64,000 nucleotides of DNA from Paramyrothecium sp. XJ0827 (Eukaryota > Ascomycota > Sordariomycetes > Hypocreales > Stachybotryaceae), in contig JAJFPB010000005.1 of the NCBI GenBank assembly GCA_020881915.1, forward strand, positions 2,418,001 through 2,482,000, in the 5' to 3' direction. The notes below the pieces were generated by a model. It had not been told where the DNA came from. It worked only from the letters and a program-made list of their open reading frames with translations, and ran no database searches. This document shows positions 42,970 to 55,117 of the stretch, in pieces. The translations under genes were made by a program, and so were the position numbers. Position 1 is the first letter of the stretch. Every line of letters begins with the position of its first letter.

Positions 42970-44606
42970 ATGGCTGCATGTCCATCCCGATGGTTGCCAG
43001 GACGAAGGGCTCCTTGGCGCCAGCTCTTTTCCTATGCTCGAAGGACATACGCTACTGAGAACGCCGCCAGCTCAACCCGATTCACTTATGCTATACCTCA
43101 TAACTCCAAGGTTCATTTTTCAGCACCCTCCAAAAACAATGCAATGGCTGATTGTGCGACAGGTCCGTTATGAGGAACTCTTCGAGAAGCTGAAGGGCCA
43201 TGCAGTCCTGTCCAATCATGCCGCTCACAATGCAGCTGTCATCCTTGTCACGCCAGACCTTGCTCAGCACCTCGACGATGAGGCCTTCATATGTGGTATT
43301 GCCCAATTGATGTCCGGCTCTTCAAAAAATCCTGAATTCCACCTGCTCGCTGCTGTAGTCGACCATATAGCGCCACTACTGGGTGCACCAAGACCTTTAT
43401 CAGGCATATCTGCCCTTCGCGGCCACCTCGATGAGATTTTACCAGAGTTATGGACAGAGGCTCCTCCAAAGACGAAGGAGGATGCTGATGCCGTGGCTGC
43501 AATCGCTTTCGAGCTCGGACGGCCCTCCGTGACTCTACCCCTGACTCGCACCACATTTATCAATAACAGACCATCCACGCTTATATCCAGATTGATCGAT
43601 ACAAGTGGTCCCAAATCACGCGTGATACGGCAGATTGAGAAGCATTCACAGCGTGTCAGAGTCCCTTCGCCAAAGTATGCGCAGTCTGTTGGCGATTTGG
43701 GATTGTACGCACCGCTTGCTCCCGTCACGCGCCCTCGACTAGTCACAGGAAGCTTCGGTAACATCGTGAAAGCGATAGAAGTCGATGGCGAGGACACTCC
43801 TGCGTCGACCGAGCTCGAGAATGCGGTCAACTCAGCCTACCAGCGAAACTCTGCTGCTTCATCGTCACCAAAGCCAGTGGGCATCTGGGCCTTGGTAGCG
43901 CCAACATCGTTCTCTACCACACGAGAAGGTCCATTGGGCCAAGCAGGGTTGCAGTCGCCTTTAGCTCTTGATGAAGGAACGGATATCCACAAGCTGTCTG
44001 AATCGACCGCCCAGGAGCTCCAAGCCTTGTACAAGCAAGGGGGACGATTGTATAAGATTTGTATGACTGCCCACAGCCGTCGTTATCTTCGTGACATAAA
44101 CACTAACCTCTGATTTAGTGAGCGGTGGCGGCGGTTGGGGTGCCAAGAAGGGCCTCCTATCGTTAGACCCTCAGCAAACGCACTTTTCTCTCTCCGAAGA
44201 GGCAGAAATGGAGCGATTCATGCGAACCATGGATAATGATTCTGGCTTCGTGCCTCCTGGATCCACCATCCAATTTCTCACTTCTGTAGAAGCTCCGGAT
44301 GCCGAAGGCCACTTTGAACCCGGAGCAGTATTTGGCGTTCCAGGGGATGTTGAGCCTGCCGCGGCCGGGTCACAAGGGGGAGAACACTTCATTGGCCAGC
44401 ACTTTGGGGCACTGTCAAATGAAGGCATATTCCTATCAGGGCCGGAATCTCAGGATGCTTCCCACAACGGGAGTCCCGTGGAGACCAAGCTGACCGTGCC
44501 GCATTGCCGTGTCTATGTCATGGACCAGGCTGGCGCCGATGTTTCGTCAATGTTCTGGGCCAGCGGCTTAGTTGCTGATGCTGGAACAGCGGCTCTGGTT
44601 CTCTAA
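42970..44606 (+). CDS. Unrecognised, probably mitochondrial protein (508 residues)
   Basis: There are three exons, 42970-43110, 43163-44060 and 44119-44606. The introns are 52 and 58 bases; the first donor (GTTCAT) is weak but is the join that restores frame (NSK-VRYEELFEKLKGHAVLSN). The N-terminus MAACPSRWLPGRRAPWRQLF SYARRTYATEN is Arg-rich and acid-free with an RRTYATE-type cleavage region, so mitochondrial import is likely. The body is mixed alpha/beta, with a striking glycine stretch SGGGGWGAKKGLLSLDPQ near residue 350 that looks like a conserved loop. A distant FIST-domain relation is possible, but I would not rely on it. It shares a 617-base promoter region with VAS1. Confidence 0.78.
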
Positions 44607-44977
44607 AAATCTGTGAGGTTACCATTTTGTACTTGGAAGTGTATGATCATGTATGATAAAGAGAATTAAATATTTATTAATCAAGGCAATCCGTGGAGAT
44701 CTAGCAAATTTTTCCAATAATTGGAACTCCATATACTCTTTCTCTTACTTAGCCGTTGAAAAATGGATTAGAATATCGTTATCTTCGTATTAATTTCGTG
44801 TTTTCTTACTAGTATCAAATGCATGGCACTACACACGGAGTGACCAGTGAGTACTGTGACCGCGACCGTAGCATCCATCTCACTGATAGCTAGTTACGCA
44901 TCCCTATGTGACTTCGTGGAATCTTGAAAATTGAGCTTATCTCCTATGCCTTCACTACTAGTACATACATCCACGAA
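44607..44977. other. Convergent 3' intergenic region, AT-rich
   Basis: About 370 bases lie between the stops of the 508-residue protein gene and PRP28. It is AT-rich around 44640-44830, consistent with 3' processing signals; nothing else is seen. Confidence 0.4.
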
Positions 44978-47149
44978 TCATTGCCAGCCCCCCTTCCCTC
45001 CGGCTCCGGGTCCGCTCGCTTCCTCCCTCTTGGCTCCTCCACGTACTGGTCGCGACTGCGCGGCCTCGTGGCGTTTCAACTCATCCGGAACCTTGGATAT
45101 CGCACTCTTACTGAGCATTTGCTTGAGATCGTACATGACATCTGCGTCCTCGTTGCCAAGGAAGGTGATGGCCACACCACTCTTGCCCGCACGACCGGTA
45201 CGTCCAATACGATGGGTGTAGCTTTCGATGTTCGTGGCCATGTTGAAGTTGACGACGAGTGACACGTCAGGCACATCGATACCACGACCAGCCAAGTCGG
45301 TGGCAACAAGAACTTGAGTTTGCCCGGAGCGCACCGATGCCAGGGCGGCCTCTCGCTGCTCCTGTGTTTTAGAGCCGTGCAAGGTGACGGCGGACCAGCC
45401 CATATGCTTGATGTCGCGAGCGACAGCATCGCAGTTGCGCTTGATATTGACGAAGACAATAATGGGAGGGGCGAAGGCGTTGGACGACAAGATCTCTTGC
45501 AAGCGTTTCTTGCGGCGATCTTCGCCAGGAACAAACTCGACGCGCTGTTCAACCGTTTCGACTGCCTCGCCAACGTTACCAATAAGGACCATCGCGGGCC
45601 GGCGCAGGTACTTCTTGGCGATCTTCTCAACCTGAGGCGGCATGGTTGCTGTGTACATCATGGTCTGGCGATAGCGGTCCTTGCCGCCGACGTAGCTATT
45701 CATGAGCTGAGCGTTCTCGGCATCATCTGTATCGGGCTTCTCGTTCGTTACTGGTAACGCATCAAGAATTTTGTTGACTGATTCCTCAAATCCAAGATCA
45801 ATCATGCGATCTGCTTCGTCCATAATGACGTAACAGCACTGTGACAATACGAGTAGCCGTCGTTCGATACAATCCACCAAACGGCCCGGCGTTGCGACCA
45901 CGATCTCCGCACCATTGCGCAGAGCGAAGGCCTGCTCTTCCAGTGAATGACCACCAACGATGCTCACACATCGGAAACCGAGGGGATCTGCGAATTTGCG
46001 GGCCTCTGACTCAATCTGCTGCACCAGTTCTCGGGTTGGGGCCAGAATGAGGGCATATGGACCGTCGTTTTTGTTGGTTTCTGTAAGAGGAGGGAGGTCG
46101 GAGATGTAGACGAGCAGAGGGAGTAGGAAGGCGGCCGTTTTACCGGAACCGGTTACGGCAACACCGATGAGATCGCGGGCTTGCAAGGCGATGGGAATAG
46201 CAGCCCGTTGAATGGCTGAAGGTTCTTTGTATCCGACTTTGTCGACAATGTCTAACAGACGACGTGGAAGCCCAGATTCCTTCCAGCTGCGCATTGGATT
46301 AGGGATGGAGCCACCCTTGGTGGCGATGCCGAAGTCCTCCTTGAATATTCGCCAGTCTCGTTCCCGCATCTCATTCAGTCCCTTTTCGGACCAATGCCTG
46401 CCCAGACCCGTCCGCTCCGCCCGTTCTCGCGCCTTATCTCGTGCTCGGTAGAAACTTTCCATCAGTTCATCGGCTCGTGCTTTTCCGTTTTCCTTGTCGT
46501 GCTGCACTATCATGCGAGCGCGTTTGCGGGCGCGCTCCTCTGCCTCCTCATCGTATTCACCACCAATGCCGGCTAGCGAGAAGCCACGATTTACAACTTG
46601 GGTTGTATAGAGTGGATCGTTGGGCCTCGAAGTATCCTCGTCATCATCCCAACCAAAGTTGAACTTCTTTTCCGTTGTCCGCATGCGCTTCTTCTGAGCC
46701 GAAAACTTGGAATGCTGGTTCACCTCAGGACCCAAATATCTCGATCGTAGTAGCGAGGCCTCGATGTCTTCTGCAGTGCGCTTGTCGGCATTCACCTTGT
46801 CTGACTTCTTGCCTTCCCGCTCTCGGTCTCGTTCTCGTGGCTCGCCACGGCCGCGGCCGTTCGTCTGATTCATGGCTCGAGGCCCTGTAGGAGCCTGATG
46901 CGTCCCATTCCGAGGATCGCGGCTTGTCGATGACGATCCGTTGGCTCCTTGACCCAGCTCCCACTTCCGGTCATCCTCGCGACGCTTGCGTGCGAGTTCT
47001 GCTGCTTTGCGCTTCTTCTCTTCCTCGTCCTTCTTGCTTTGCTCGGCAGCAAGCCTTTCGCGCTCTGCCTTGGGGATGAATCGAGGTTTGGAGGCGGCAG
47101 CTTTCGCAGCCTTCTGCTGCTCGAGAAGTTTGTCGATATCTAAAACCAT
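44978..47149 (-). CDS. PRP28: Pre-mRNA splicing DEAD-box RNA helicase Prp28
   Basis: This is a single exon of 723 residues. A charged N-terminal extension (MVLDIDKLLEQQKAAKAAAS, Lys/Glu/Arg-rich with RE/RD repeats) precedes the helicase core. The Q-motif (SAIQRAAIPIALQARD), TGSGKT at residues 333-338, PTRELVQQI, ATPGRLVDCIERR, DEAD at 444-447, TAT, and the motif VI block HRIGRTGRAGKSG are all present. In the family, Prp28 helps exchange U1 for U6 at the 5' splice site during spliceosome activation. The N-terminal DWRIFKEDFGIATKGG and IPNPMRSWKESGLP match Prp28 rather than other DEAD-box helicases. No intron is needed. The stop lies next to an AT-rich convergent region. Confidence 0.95.
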   Translation of the reverse strand: MVLDIDKLLEQQKAAKAAASKPRFIPKAERERLAAEQSKKDEEEKKRKAAELARKRREDDRKWELGQGANGSSSTSRDPRNGTHQAPTGPRAMNQTNGRGRGEPRERDREREGKKSDKVNADKRTAEDIEASLLRSRYLGPEVNQHSKFSAQKKRMRTTEKKFNFGWDDDEDTSRPNDPLYTTQVVNRGFSLAGIGGEYDEEAEERARKRARMIVQHDKENGKARADELMESFYRARDKARERAERTGLGRHWSEKGLNEMRERDWRIFKEDFGIATKGGSIPNPMRSWKESGLPRRLLDIVDKVGYKEPSAIQRAAIPIALQARDLIGVAVTGSGKTAAFLLPLLVYISDLPPLTETNKNDGPYALILAPTRELVQQIESEARKFADPLGFRCVSIVGGHSLEEQAFALRNGAEIVVATPGRLVDCIERRLLVLSQCCYVIMDEADRMIDLGFEESVNKILDALPVTNEKPDTDDAENAQLMNSYVGGKDRYRQTMMYTATMPPQVEKIAKKYLRRPAMVLIGNVGEAVETVEQRVEFVPGEDRRKKRLQEILSSNAFAPPIIVFVNIKRNCDAVARDIKHMGWSAVTLHGSKTQEQREAALASVRSGQTQVLVATDLAGRGIDVPDVSLVVNFNMATNIESYTHRIGRTGRAGKSGVAITFLGNEDADVMYDLKQMLSKSAISKVPDELKRHEAAQSRPVRGGAKREEASGPGAGGKGGWQ

Positions 47150-48263
47150 ATTGTTTCGATGACACAGCGAAGGCAGAGACGGTGGTGAAGGAAAGGGTTG
47201 AAGTTGGGTTCAGGTGGCCGTGACTAAGGTACCTGGATAAGTACCTGAGTGGGCTGCCGCTGTCGTTGACCAAAAACCACGGAGCGAGTCGTCTTTATGT
47301 AGCGACCGACTGCGAACTCTGAATGATTCAAATTCAGGCAGCTGCTGGGGGTCTTCAAGCCCAACCGGTAGTGTTCTCACACTAACAATGCCTACGGATG
47401 TCGGCGAGGCTGAGGCGTACAGTAAAATAATAGAGTGTCGGCTGTAGAGACCCATATTTTAGGATGGAGACTGTAGAGACCTTTGAGGTAGATCTTACAA
47501 ACGCAAAAAAGAATTACAAGGAAATACAGGGAAATACATGGAAAATGTTCTACTTATAATCTCCTTTTCACATAAACTAACACAAGTTTTTTCTTTCTCT
47601 TTCAGAGATGGCATGATAAATTTCGTCGAAGAATAGCAAGACTGAAGCCTATTAGTAAGTTATTATGTGCCAGCTCTTGGGGCCGGTTCAGAAGCTTGCA
47701 ACTAGCTGCCCAGGGCTTCTAACAAGTCAGTGATTTCGGGAAGACTGAGCAGAAAAGCACTCATTCTATATATATCTAAGAAGTAGAACGCTTGAGGGGA
47801 AGATGTCAAGTTCCAATGCAGTCTTTTGGTGCCCATACCTAGCTCTAATTACCAACCTTAGTGTGATAGCCGCTATGGTTGTGTCCATATTGCTGACTGG
47901 CCACTTCCGAATCCCTTTGCTTAGAAAAAAGTGTCTGATGAGTAGGAAAACATTTACTTAAACAATCATGACGGGATTCAAAAGCATGAATTAATCATCC
48001 AAGCACCTCTCATTGCCTGGAGCGTGCCTGTTCAGTCACAAGGCTGACAGAAGACTAACATCCTGGCCAATAGGCATCGCCCTCCACAGTGGGACGCTGC
48101 CGAGTTGCATGGGTCGTAAAAGTTGCATTCTCAGCCTCGGGTATCTGACCCTTGTTCAGACTTTCCGGCCAGCCACAGCGAGCTTCAATAGCTCAATTTC
48201 TCAACACTCCTTTCCCTTCTGCGGCAGACGTCTCGCTGGTGAAAGATCAGCACAACCGGCGTC
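47150..48263. promoter_or_regulatory. Divergent intergenic region between PRP28 and the mL59 gene
   Basis: About 1.1 kb. It contains AAGGTACCTGGATAAGTACC at about 47227-47246 close to the PRP28 start, then a distinctly AT-rich stretch from about 47460 to 47970 with no ORF. The last 200 bases are mixed sequence leading to the mL59 start. Confidence 0.45.
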
Positions 48264-48854
48264 ATGAGCTCGCCGGCGCGATACATTCAGCTCGCCAAGT
48301 CGCTGCCTGCGCCGCTGCAGCGCTTCTTCGCCAGATGGCCGCCCGCTGCCATTGCGCCCGAGAACCATCCCAAGACGCCCTTCCAGGAAGAACGGCCGAA
48401 CCCGTTTGAGTTCTACAAGCACCCCGTCACGGGACGATGGCAGGACCCCGTGTACTCCCAGCGGCGCCAGGCGGATCTTGTCAAGATGGCGCGCGAGCAC
48501 GGCGTGGAGGAGCTGCTGCCAGAGACCAAGAAGGGCACCGAGTTCCGCCTTGCCCACCGAGTCGAGCACGGCCTGAGGGTCAAGGGTACGGGTGTTGGCC
48601 AGAAGGTTAAGGGTCACATCCACGAGCGACACATGATCGCCAGGTACGTCATATTGGCCTGCAGGAATTTCCTGAGACGCGCTGACTTAGGGTTTCAGGA
48701 TGGAGCAGAGGAGAAAGGCTATGCTGGAGATGCCCAAGCTCATCAGGGCCTGGAAGAGGGTATGCAAAGATTCCATCGGGCCCTTTTCTCTCGGACTATC
48801 GTACTGACCAAAGGACAGATCGGAAAGAGGAACTGGACCAAGTTCCCGAAATAA
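48264..48854 (+). CDS. MRPL25: Mitochondrial large-subunit ribosomal protein mL59 (MrpL25)
   Basis: There are three exons, 48264-48643, 48699-48759 and 48819-48854, with introns of 55 and 59 bases. The protein has 158 residues. The start MSSPARYIQLAKSLPAPLQRFFARW and the block NPFEFYKHPVTGRWQDPVYSQRRQADLVKMA are characteristic of the fungal-specific mitoribosomal protein mL59. The C-terminus, MEQRRKAMLEMPKLIRAWKR-IGKRNWTKFPK, is reached only through the two small final exons. No cleavable presequence is obvious. Without splicing, the frame runs on into nonsense for about 70 residues and ends at the same position by chance. Confidence 0.88.
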   Translation: MSSPARYIQLAKSLPAPLQRFFARWPPAAIAPENHPKTPFQEERPNPFEFYKHPVTGRWQDPVYSQRRQADLVKMAREHGVEELLPETKKGTEFRLAHRVEHGLRVKGTGVGQKVKGHIHERHMIARYVILACRNFLRRADLGFQDGAEEKGYAGDAQAHQGLEEGMQRFHRALFSRTIVLTKGQIGKRNWTKFPK

Positions 48855-49322
48855 AGCAGTGCCGCCGATGCCCGGATCTTCACACCCACAAACTACTGTA
48901 CATCTACCATGTAATTATAAACAAGAAAGATTCAACAATTTCCATTTCCATTCGCGACGTGCTTCTTGGCCGGTGACAATGTCGAGACTTGTCCAACTGC
49001 TGTTGATTTGGAATCATCGTCCTCCAGGCCAGCAGTATGGATCACGATGCTGTAATATGAAACTTGAAAAGATACATATCAAGTTCCAGGCCACTTCGTC
49101 CGCTATTTCCAGTGATTTTTTCGTAATGATCCAGTTCTTTTGAAGCTGCTTCGGGCTTCAATTTCAAATCCTTTTTCAAACCCCAAATCACCATCAAATC
49201 ATCACGATCACGTGATCGCAGAAGCGCTTTCTCTTCAGAATCTTTACGTGAAGTTCTTGCCGTACCAAAACTTCGCTACCACTCGAAGAGACTCAATAAC
49301 ATATTCATATCCTCTTCAGACC
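48855..49322. other. Intergenic region between tandem genes
   Basis: About 470 bases hold the mL59 3' end and the Dph4 promoter. The Dph4 frame is open upstream to 49140, but that part is not protein-like. Confidence 0.4.
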
Positions 49323-49889
49323 ATGGCTGGTCCAACGGCTGGTTTTTCTAGTGTGGCCACCCACTATGAAGTCCTCGGCATCACCCCTACACTCGTCGAC
49401 GCCCAGCAAGACCCCTCCAAGCTCATAAAGCGAGCGTACCACCGAGCCCTGCTGCGCAACCACCCAGACAAGGCCTCGCAGCCGTTGGTGAGGGAGACCG
49501 GCGGTTACACAATCGACCAGATCAGCAACGCCCTCACCATATTATCCTCTCCTCGGCAGCGCGCCACTTACGATGCCAGCTTGCGGGTATCACGCCGTCC
49601 CGGAGCTGGCGATGTCAAAGGCTCGCCGCAATTTCAAACTGGGGTGGAAAACGTAGACTTGGACGATTTGCCGTTTGATGAGAGTGACGGCAGCTGGCAC
49701 AGGTCATGTCGTTGCGGCAACGACCGTGGGTACCAGTTCCGTGAGGATGATCTTGAGGAAGCAGCCGACGAGGGTGAGTTGATGGTGGGGTGTTTGGACT
49801 GTAGTCTATGGTTGAGGGTACACTTTGCCGTAATGGAGGAAGAAGTAGCTACAGAGGCAGAAACAACAGTGAATAACAACAAAAGTTGA
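49323..49889 (+). CDS. DPH4: Diphthamide biosynthesis protein 4 (J-domain plus CSL zinc finger)
   Basis: This is a single exon of 188 residues. The J domain occupies about residues 13-90 with the HPD triad at 47-49 and helix II KLIKRAYHRALLRN. A DPH-type (CSL) zinc finger follows, with ligand pairs C129/C131 and C157/C160 in SCRCGNDRGYQF and VGCLDCSLWLRV. In the family, Dph4 carries iron and supports the first step of diphthamide formation on elongation factor 2. I chose ATG 49323 (CCATGGCTGG context) over the upstream ATG at 49140, because the added 61 residues match nothing in the family and would precede the J domain. It is convergent with the 14-3-3 gene. Confidence 0.9.
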   Translation: MAGPTAGFSSVATHYEVLGITPTLVDAQQDPSKLIKRAYHRALLRNHPDKASQPLVRETGGYTIDQISNALTILSSPRQRATYDASLRVSRRPGAGDVKGSPQFQTGVENVDLDDLPFDESDGSWHRSCRCGNDRGYQFREDDLEEAADEGELMVGCLDCSLWLRVHFAVMEEEVATEAETTVNNNKS

Positions 49890-50231
49890 CCAAGCAATAC
49901 ACCCCTACGTTTGAAGATTTCACAGCACAAAGAGAACACCGAGGTTGGTTTCCATGTAGATAAGCTTTTTCTGATTGTCGAAAGCAATTTTAGTTATTTT
50001 TATCTGTCCAGACGGCCACGCACGAGAGTCTAAAAGCAGAACCTCCAAATGCTCTTCTTTAGGTCTCCTTGCCAGTCCGTTGGGTAAAAATCACCCCTAG
50101 CATTGAGTTTGCGCGCGTTTACCTATACGATGCCGAAGCTCTTGATAAAAAAACAAAGTCTTCCATCCACTCCGGAGACACCAACCAGCCCAATACCAAC
50201 GAGAACAAACGTCTTCAAACATCCTGCTAGC
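49890..50231. other. Convergent 3' intergenic region
   Basis: These 342 bases lie between the DPH4 stop and the 14-3-3 stop; 3' untranslated sequence only. Confidence 0.4.
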
Positions 50232-51278
<1,047 letters not shown>

Positions 51279-54200
51279 TGTTGCGGTGTTTCACTAACAA
51301 AAAGAGCAGTTAGTCGAGTGTACCTGTTTGCGGTAGTGCGTGGTGAAAAGCGATGGATAGAAGCCTGGATGATAGGGAAAGTGAGGTTCTAGCCCCATGA
51401 AGTTCTGATAAAAGCCAAAGAAGCGGCAACGACAACCACAGAGGATTCTGTATTGAGATGTCGCGCTGCTCGATTGCACAGAACGCCGCGGCCTGCGCGC
51501 AGGTCGCAGCTAGAGATGAGGCGATGCTTAGGCGGCGACGAAGCCACCCCGCCCCTCTGGCCATTGGTGGGGTTGAACAGCGACTCGATGCAGACGCGGG
51601 CCGCGACATGAAGTCGGAGGACGCTTTGTTGTCGAATCGAGTACATCTAAAGATTGCCATAGATGCAGGCCATGATCCGCAATGGCAAGGGCGCGCACGC
51701 GACAAGCGAGGGAAGCCCGATGCGCGACGCCTAGGCAATGACGACAGAGAGGAGGGGATAGGCGTGGTTGAGGGAGGGGGAAGGGCGATAGCTGGTGGGA
51801 TGAGGTATCAGGTAACCTACAGTGTACGGTTGCAGAATTGCGAAGGCAGTCGGATGGTGGAGAGTGAGTTGCGGAGGTTGAAAGAAAGGCGTTGGTGATG
51901 CGGTATGGCGAGGTTCGAGATGTGTGTGGATGTAGCAGAAGGATGCACGGTTTCGGGAGGAGGAGGAGAAGTAGTAGTGGTAGCGGCGGTTTGGTTGTTG
52001 GGACTCGGTGGTCGTGAGCGAAAACGTGGGTGGAAATTGGGAAGGGGGTTCGGGACAGCGGCCATGCCATGGCAGTACAAGTTTCTAGTGCTCATGTTAT
52101 GCCCCCCAGCACCCAATCGCCAGTGATTTTCCCCTGCCAGGAATGAGGTTTCGATGGGTCTCACGTGCCGTTGCAGGTTGCGCAGAGGTTGCGAGACACA
52201 AGGCTCTAGGTGCGGTTGGGGACGCCAGCACTGACCACCGCTACACGGTCGGTACCTCCGAAGTACGAGTCCCCATCGTGCCAGGGTACAATAGGCAGGG
52301 AGGTGGCTACGGCCCTCTCCAGGTACAGCGAGGTACAGTGCTGTTTTCCGACATTACGTCGGCGTGCTCTGTGCTGAGCTGAGCTGTAACTGACCTTGAT
52401 CAAGGTGCAGCTCCTGCCGCCCCCAGCTGCCAGCAACGGATACAGCCCAGTACTGTAATAAAACTTGGAGAGTGGCGGTGCGTTTTGGCTGGGAACTGGC
52501 CCCCCTCCCAACCCTGAGCATCACGTCACAAGGCTCTGGTTGCCGCATGACGGCGTTTGAGGTTTGGTGCCTCCCCTCCTGTGCCCTCCCTCTTCCCCCC
52601 TCCCCCAACGGCCATCCCTCCGTAGGCAGGCTGTTGCTGATGCGTGCGACCCGGACACCTGCACGCTAATCGGGCTCATCGTTGCCAAGAAGATTTGTTT
52701 TTACAGTTTGCGAGGGCATTCACACCTTTCGTGGGACACATGTCGTTGGACGCACTCACTTCAGGACCCAGGTTTTCTCTGCAAGAATCTATTCATTCGA
52801 GTGCCATGACCAAGTTATTCGTGCATCTAGGCACTTGACATTAATTTCACCTCATCTCTGCAGGACTGTAGTGACAAGGCTGGCGTTTCGTGTCACATCC
52901 CAATTACCTGTGCATGATCTGTGTGTCTTGTTAACCCCTCCTGCCCCTCCAGCAACGGATCCTAGACATGGCTGCCGTCCTACTGCTCAAGGGATGACCT
53001 GGTAGATGAAGCCATACTTGGCGAGAGACATCGGTTGATTCGGTGGTCATCGTATGACGGCTTCGGCCACCCGAATCCGAAGAGGCTCTTCTTCTACGCT
53101 GATAGTTCGTCAGGATCCTCCCGATATGTCCTTAATTGAAATAAGGTAGGCTATCCCATCATTCTGATTCGTTTTACCACCGCCAGTCCTGGGAGGGTGC
53201 GGCTCGGTGACCAACGCGTGGAGATACGGGATCGACCGTTAGTGTGTCCATTGAGCCCAGATTACTGCAGCCCAAGACGTCGCCTGTTCCATCTGCAAGG
53301 AGAGAAGTAACCTGATAAATTCTTGGTCGCCTCACTGATTAGTGTCATTTTTGAGGAGTGTATCTGTCTCGCCAATTTTCGCCCATCAGCAGATTCGGTC
53401 GCTTGGGTTGTGCCGATGAAGTCTCCCTACAACCAGACTAACAGCTGCATGACCCCGAAGGAATCATCTGCACTCTTTTGTGGAACTAAGTAAGGTACTA
53501 AGGTAGGTAGTTTAGCTAGGTACTACCTGACCTACCGCAAGTTAGTAACTGGGCTTGATCAACTTGCTGGTAACGATGGCGGCCTCCAACAAAGAAATTT
53601 CTTTTTCTCCTACCCCTCTTCACAGCTGCGGAGTTATGTGGTCTCTAGGAAGCATTTCATATAGTATTGTCAGCTGTGTTACCGAACGTGTGCCGTACTA
53701 CACGCTCAGCTCTTGTCGAAAAAGGCTCATGAACAAAGACGAATATTGTAAATGTGCTTCCTAAATTCTGCCACCTCAGCTCACAACATTACACGTGTTC
53801 GACAAATCACTTTTACCAAGACCAGCAATCACAACATCCCTGCGCCTCGGCTACCTGTCTACGCTGCTTTCGTTCTACGGGGGCTAGCAGCGTCGCCATT
53901 GCTTCATTGTCTTTGGAACTATTGCCCTAATAACACAAAAGGCACGATCTTTGGCAAACTAATTATTCCGGCCAGATCGAATCTGCTAATATGAACACTT
54001 CTGTGTGTAAAGCCCCTCGGCGACGGCGTGCGTGTTCGAACCACCATTACTGGGAATGCCAAGTTCGCCCTTCATGGACGGTAATTGTCCAAGCAGGTAT
54101 CATGGTTGTTTGGTTTGCACAGGCGCCATCCTCGTGCGCCAGCTGTTCAGTATCTGTGGAAGCATAGCCGCGCTGCAGTGCATGTACACCCTTGATTGAA

Positions 54201-55117
54201 TTCATGAGACCAGTGACGTGCGCATGGCCAATACTGGTTTCTGCTGAGCCGAACCCAAGCCCGGCCGACATTGACCGGCTGCCGCCGGAGGCTTCGGCAA
54301 ACCCAACGCCTTCTATAGGTCACCCCCAATTCGTTCCAGCATCATGAGCCTCGGCATAGCCATAAGTTATTTCCTGGTTGATGCTTCAAGCTGCAAGGCT
54401 GCACAAATAACATGCACCGAAGTATTGGTGAATATATGGAGGAGTGCTATATCCACATGGATTCCCCCAAGACCTTCGTTCGATATGTCACGATTTTCAC
54501 TCGGCCGTTCGTTTGCGATGCGTACTTATGCTGAGGTCGCCGGCGCTGAGGTCAATTGCAATCATGCACCGACCATATAGAATCTTGTTCCGCTTCAACA
54601 GATTGGACAGCTCGTAACGAGCATTGAAATTGTTCACCACAAGGTGACTTGAAGTGCCTCATCATGTTGCCCGTTGTGTGTCGTGCAAATGGGGCGGGAC
54701 CGCCCGGTACGTACCATCCTGTCGTCTCATCAGCATCAGCCGCTGAAGAGTCACCTCACCTCACATCATCTCAGACCTGAAGCTAAGGTACCTCGTACCT
54801 TGACCTGGACTTGCTAGGGAAAGCTTAGGACAATCCTGGCACCCCTCCCGTCAGTTACACCGTTACCCACTCCTGGCACTCCAGGAGGGCGGCTACGGAA
54901 GGTACCCATCTATGACGCAGCCCCCGGTTGCTGAGGAGCTTCCCGCAAGCTCGTTTGGCCGAACTGCTTGTTCAGAACAACCCGGAAGCAGCTCGCCAAA
55001 GTCACCCCATTCCCAATTCTCCAATCGCCCTCTTCACCTCCACTACAAATTCATCCTCCCTTCTTGAACAATCCTCCTTTCCCTTACACGTCAGCCACGA
55101 TAACCTCACATCCCACA
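51279..55117. other. Largest gene-free stretch of the window (3.8 kb)
   Basis: It lies between the divergent start codons of the 14-3-3 and F1-inhibitor genes. Overlapping ORFs on both strands at 51310-52126 are GC-rich, Pro/Ser/Leu-rich and without domains, so I take them as non-coding leader or upstream sequence of 14-3-3. GGTACCTTA-type motifs lie at about 53484-53536 (with an internal GGTAGGTAGT/ACTACCTGACC inverted pair) and at 54783-54802. The GTGTTCGAACCAC near 54026 does not extend into a tRNA. Nothing coding can be supported; a non-coding transcript is possible. Confidence 0.45.

Noticed and set aside
49140..49322. N-terminal extension of Dph4 from the ATG at 49140
   Set aside because: The extra 61 residues are not seen in the family; ATG 49323 lies directly before the J domain in a good context.
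51528..52070. Minus-strand ORF with a long Leu/Pro run upstream of 14-3-3
   Set aside because: Composition reflects C/T-rich leader DNA, and overlapping ORFs exist in other frames with equal length.
54020..54040. GTGTTCGAACCAC resembling a T-arm
   Set aside because: The flanking five-base stem does not pair and no A box lies at a suitable distance.
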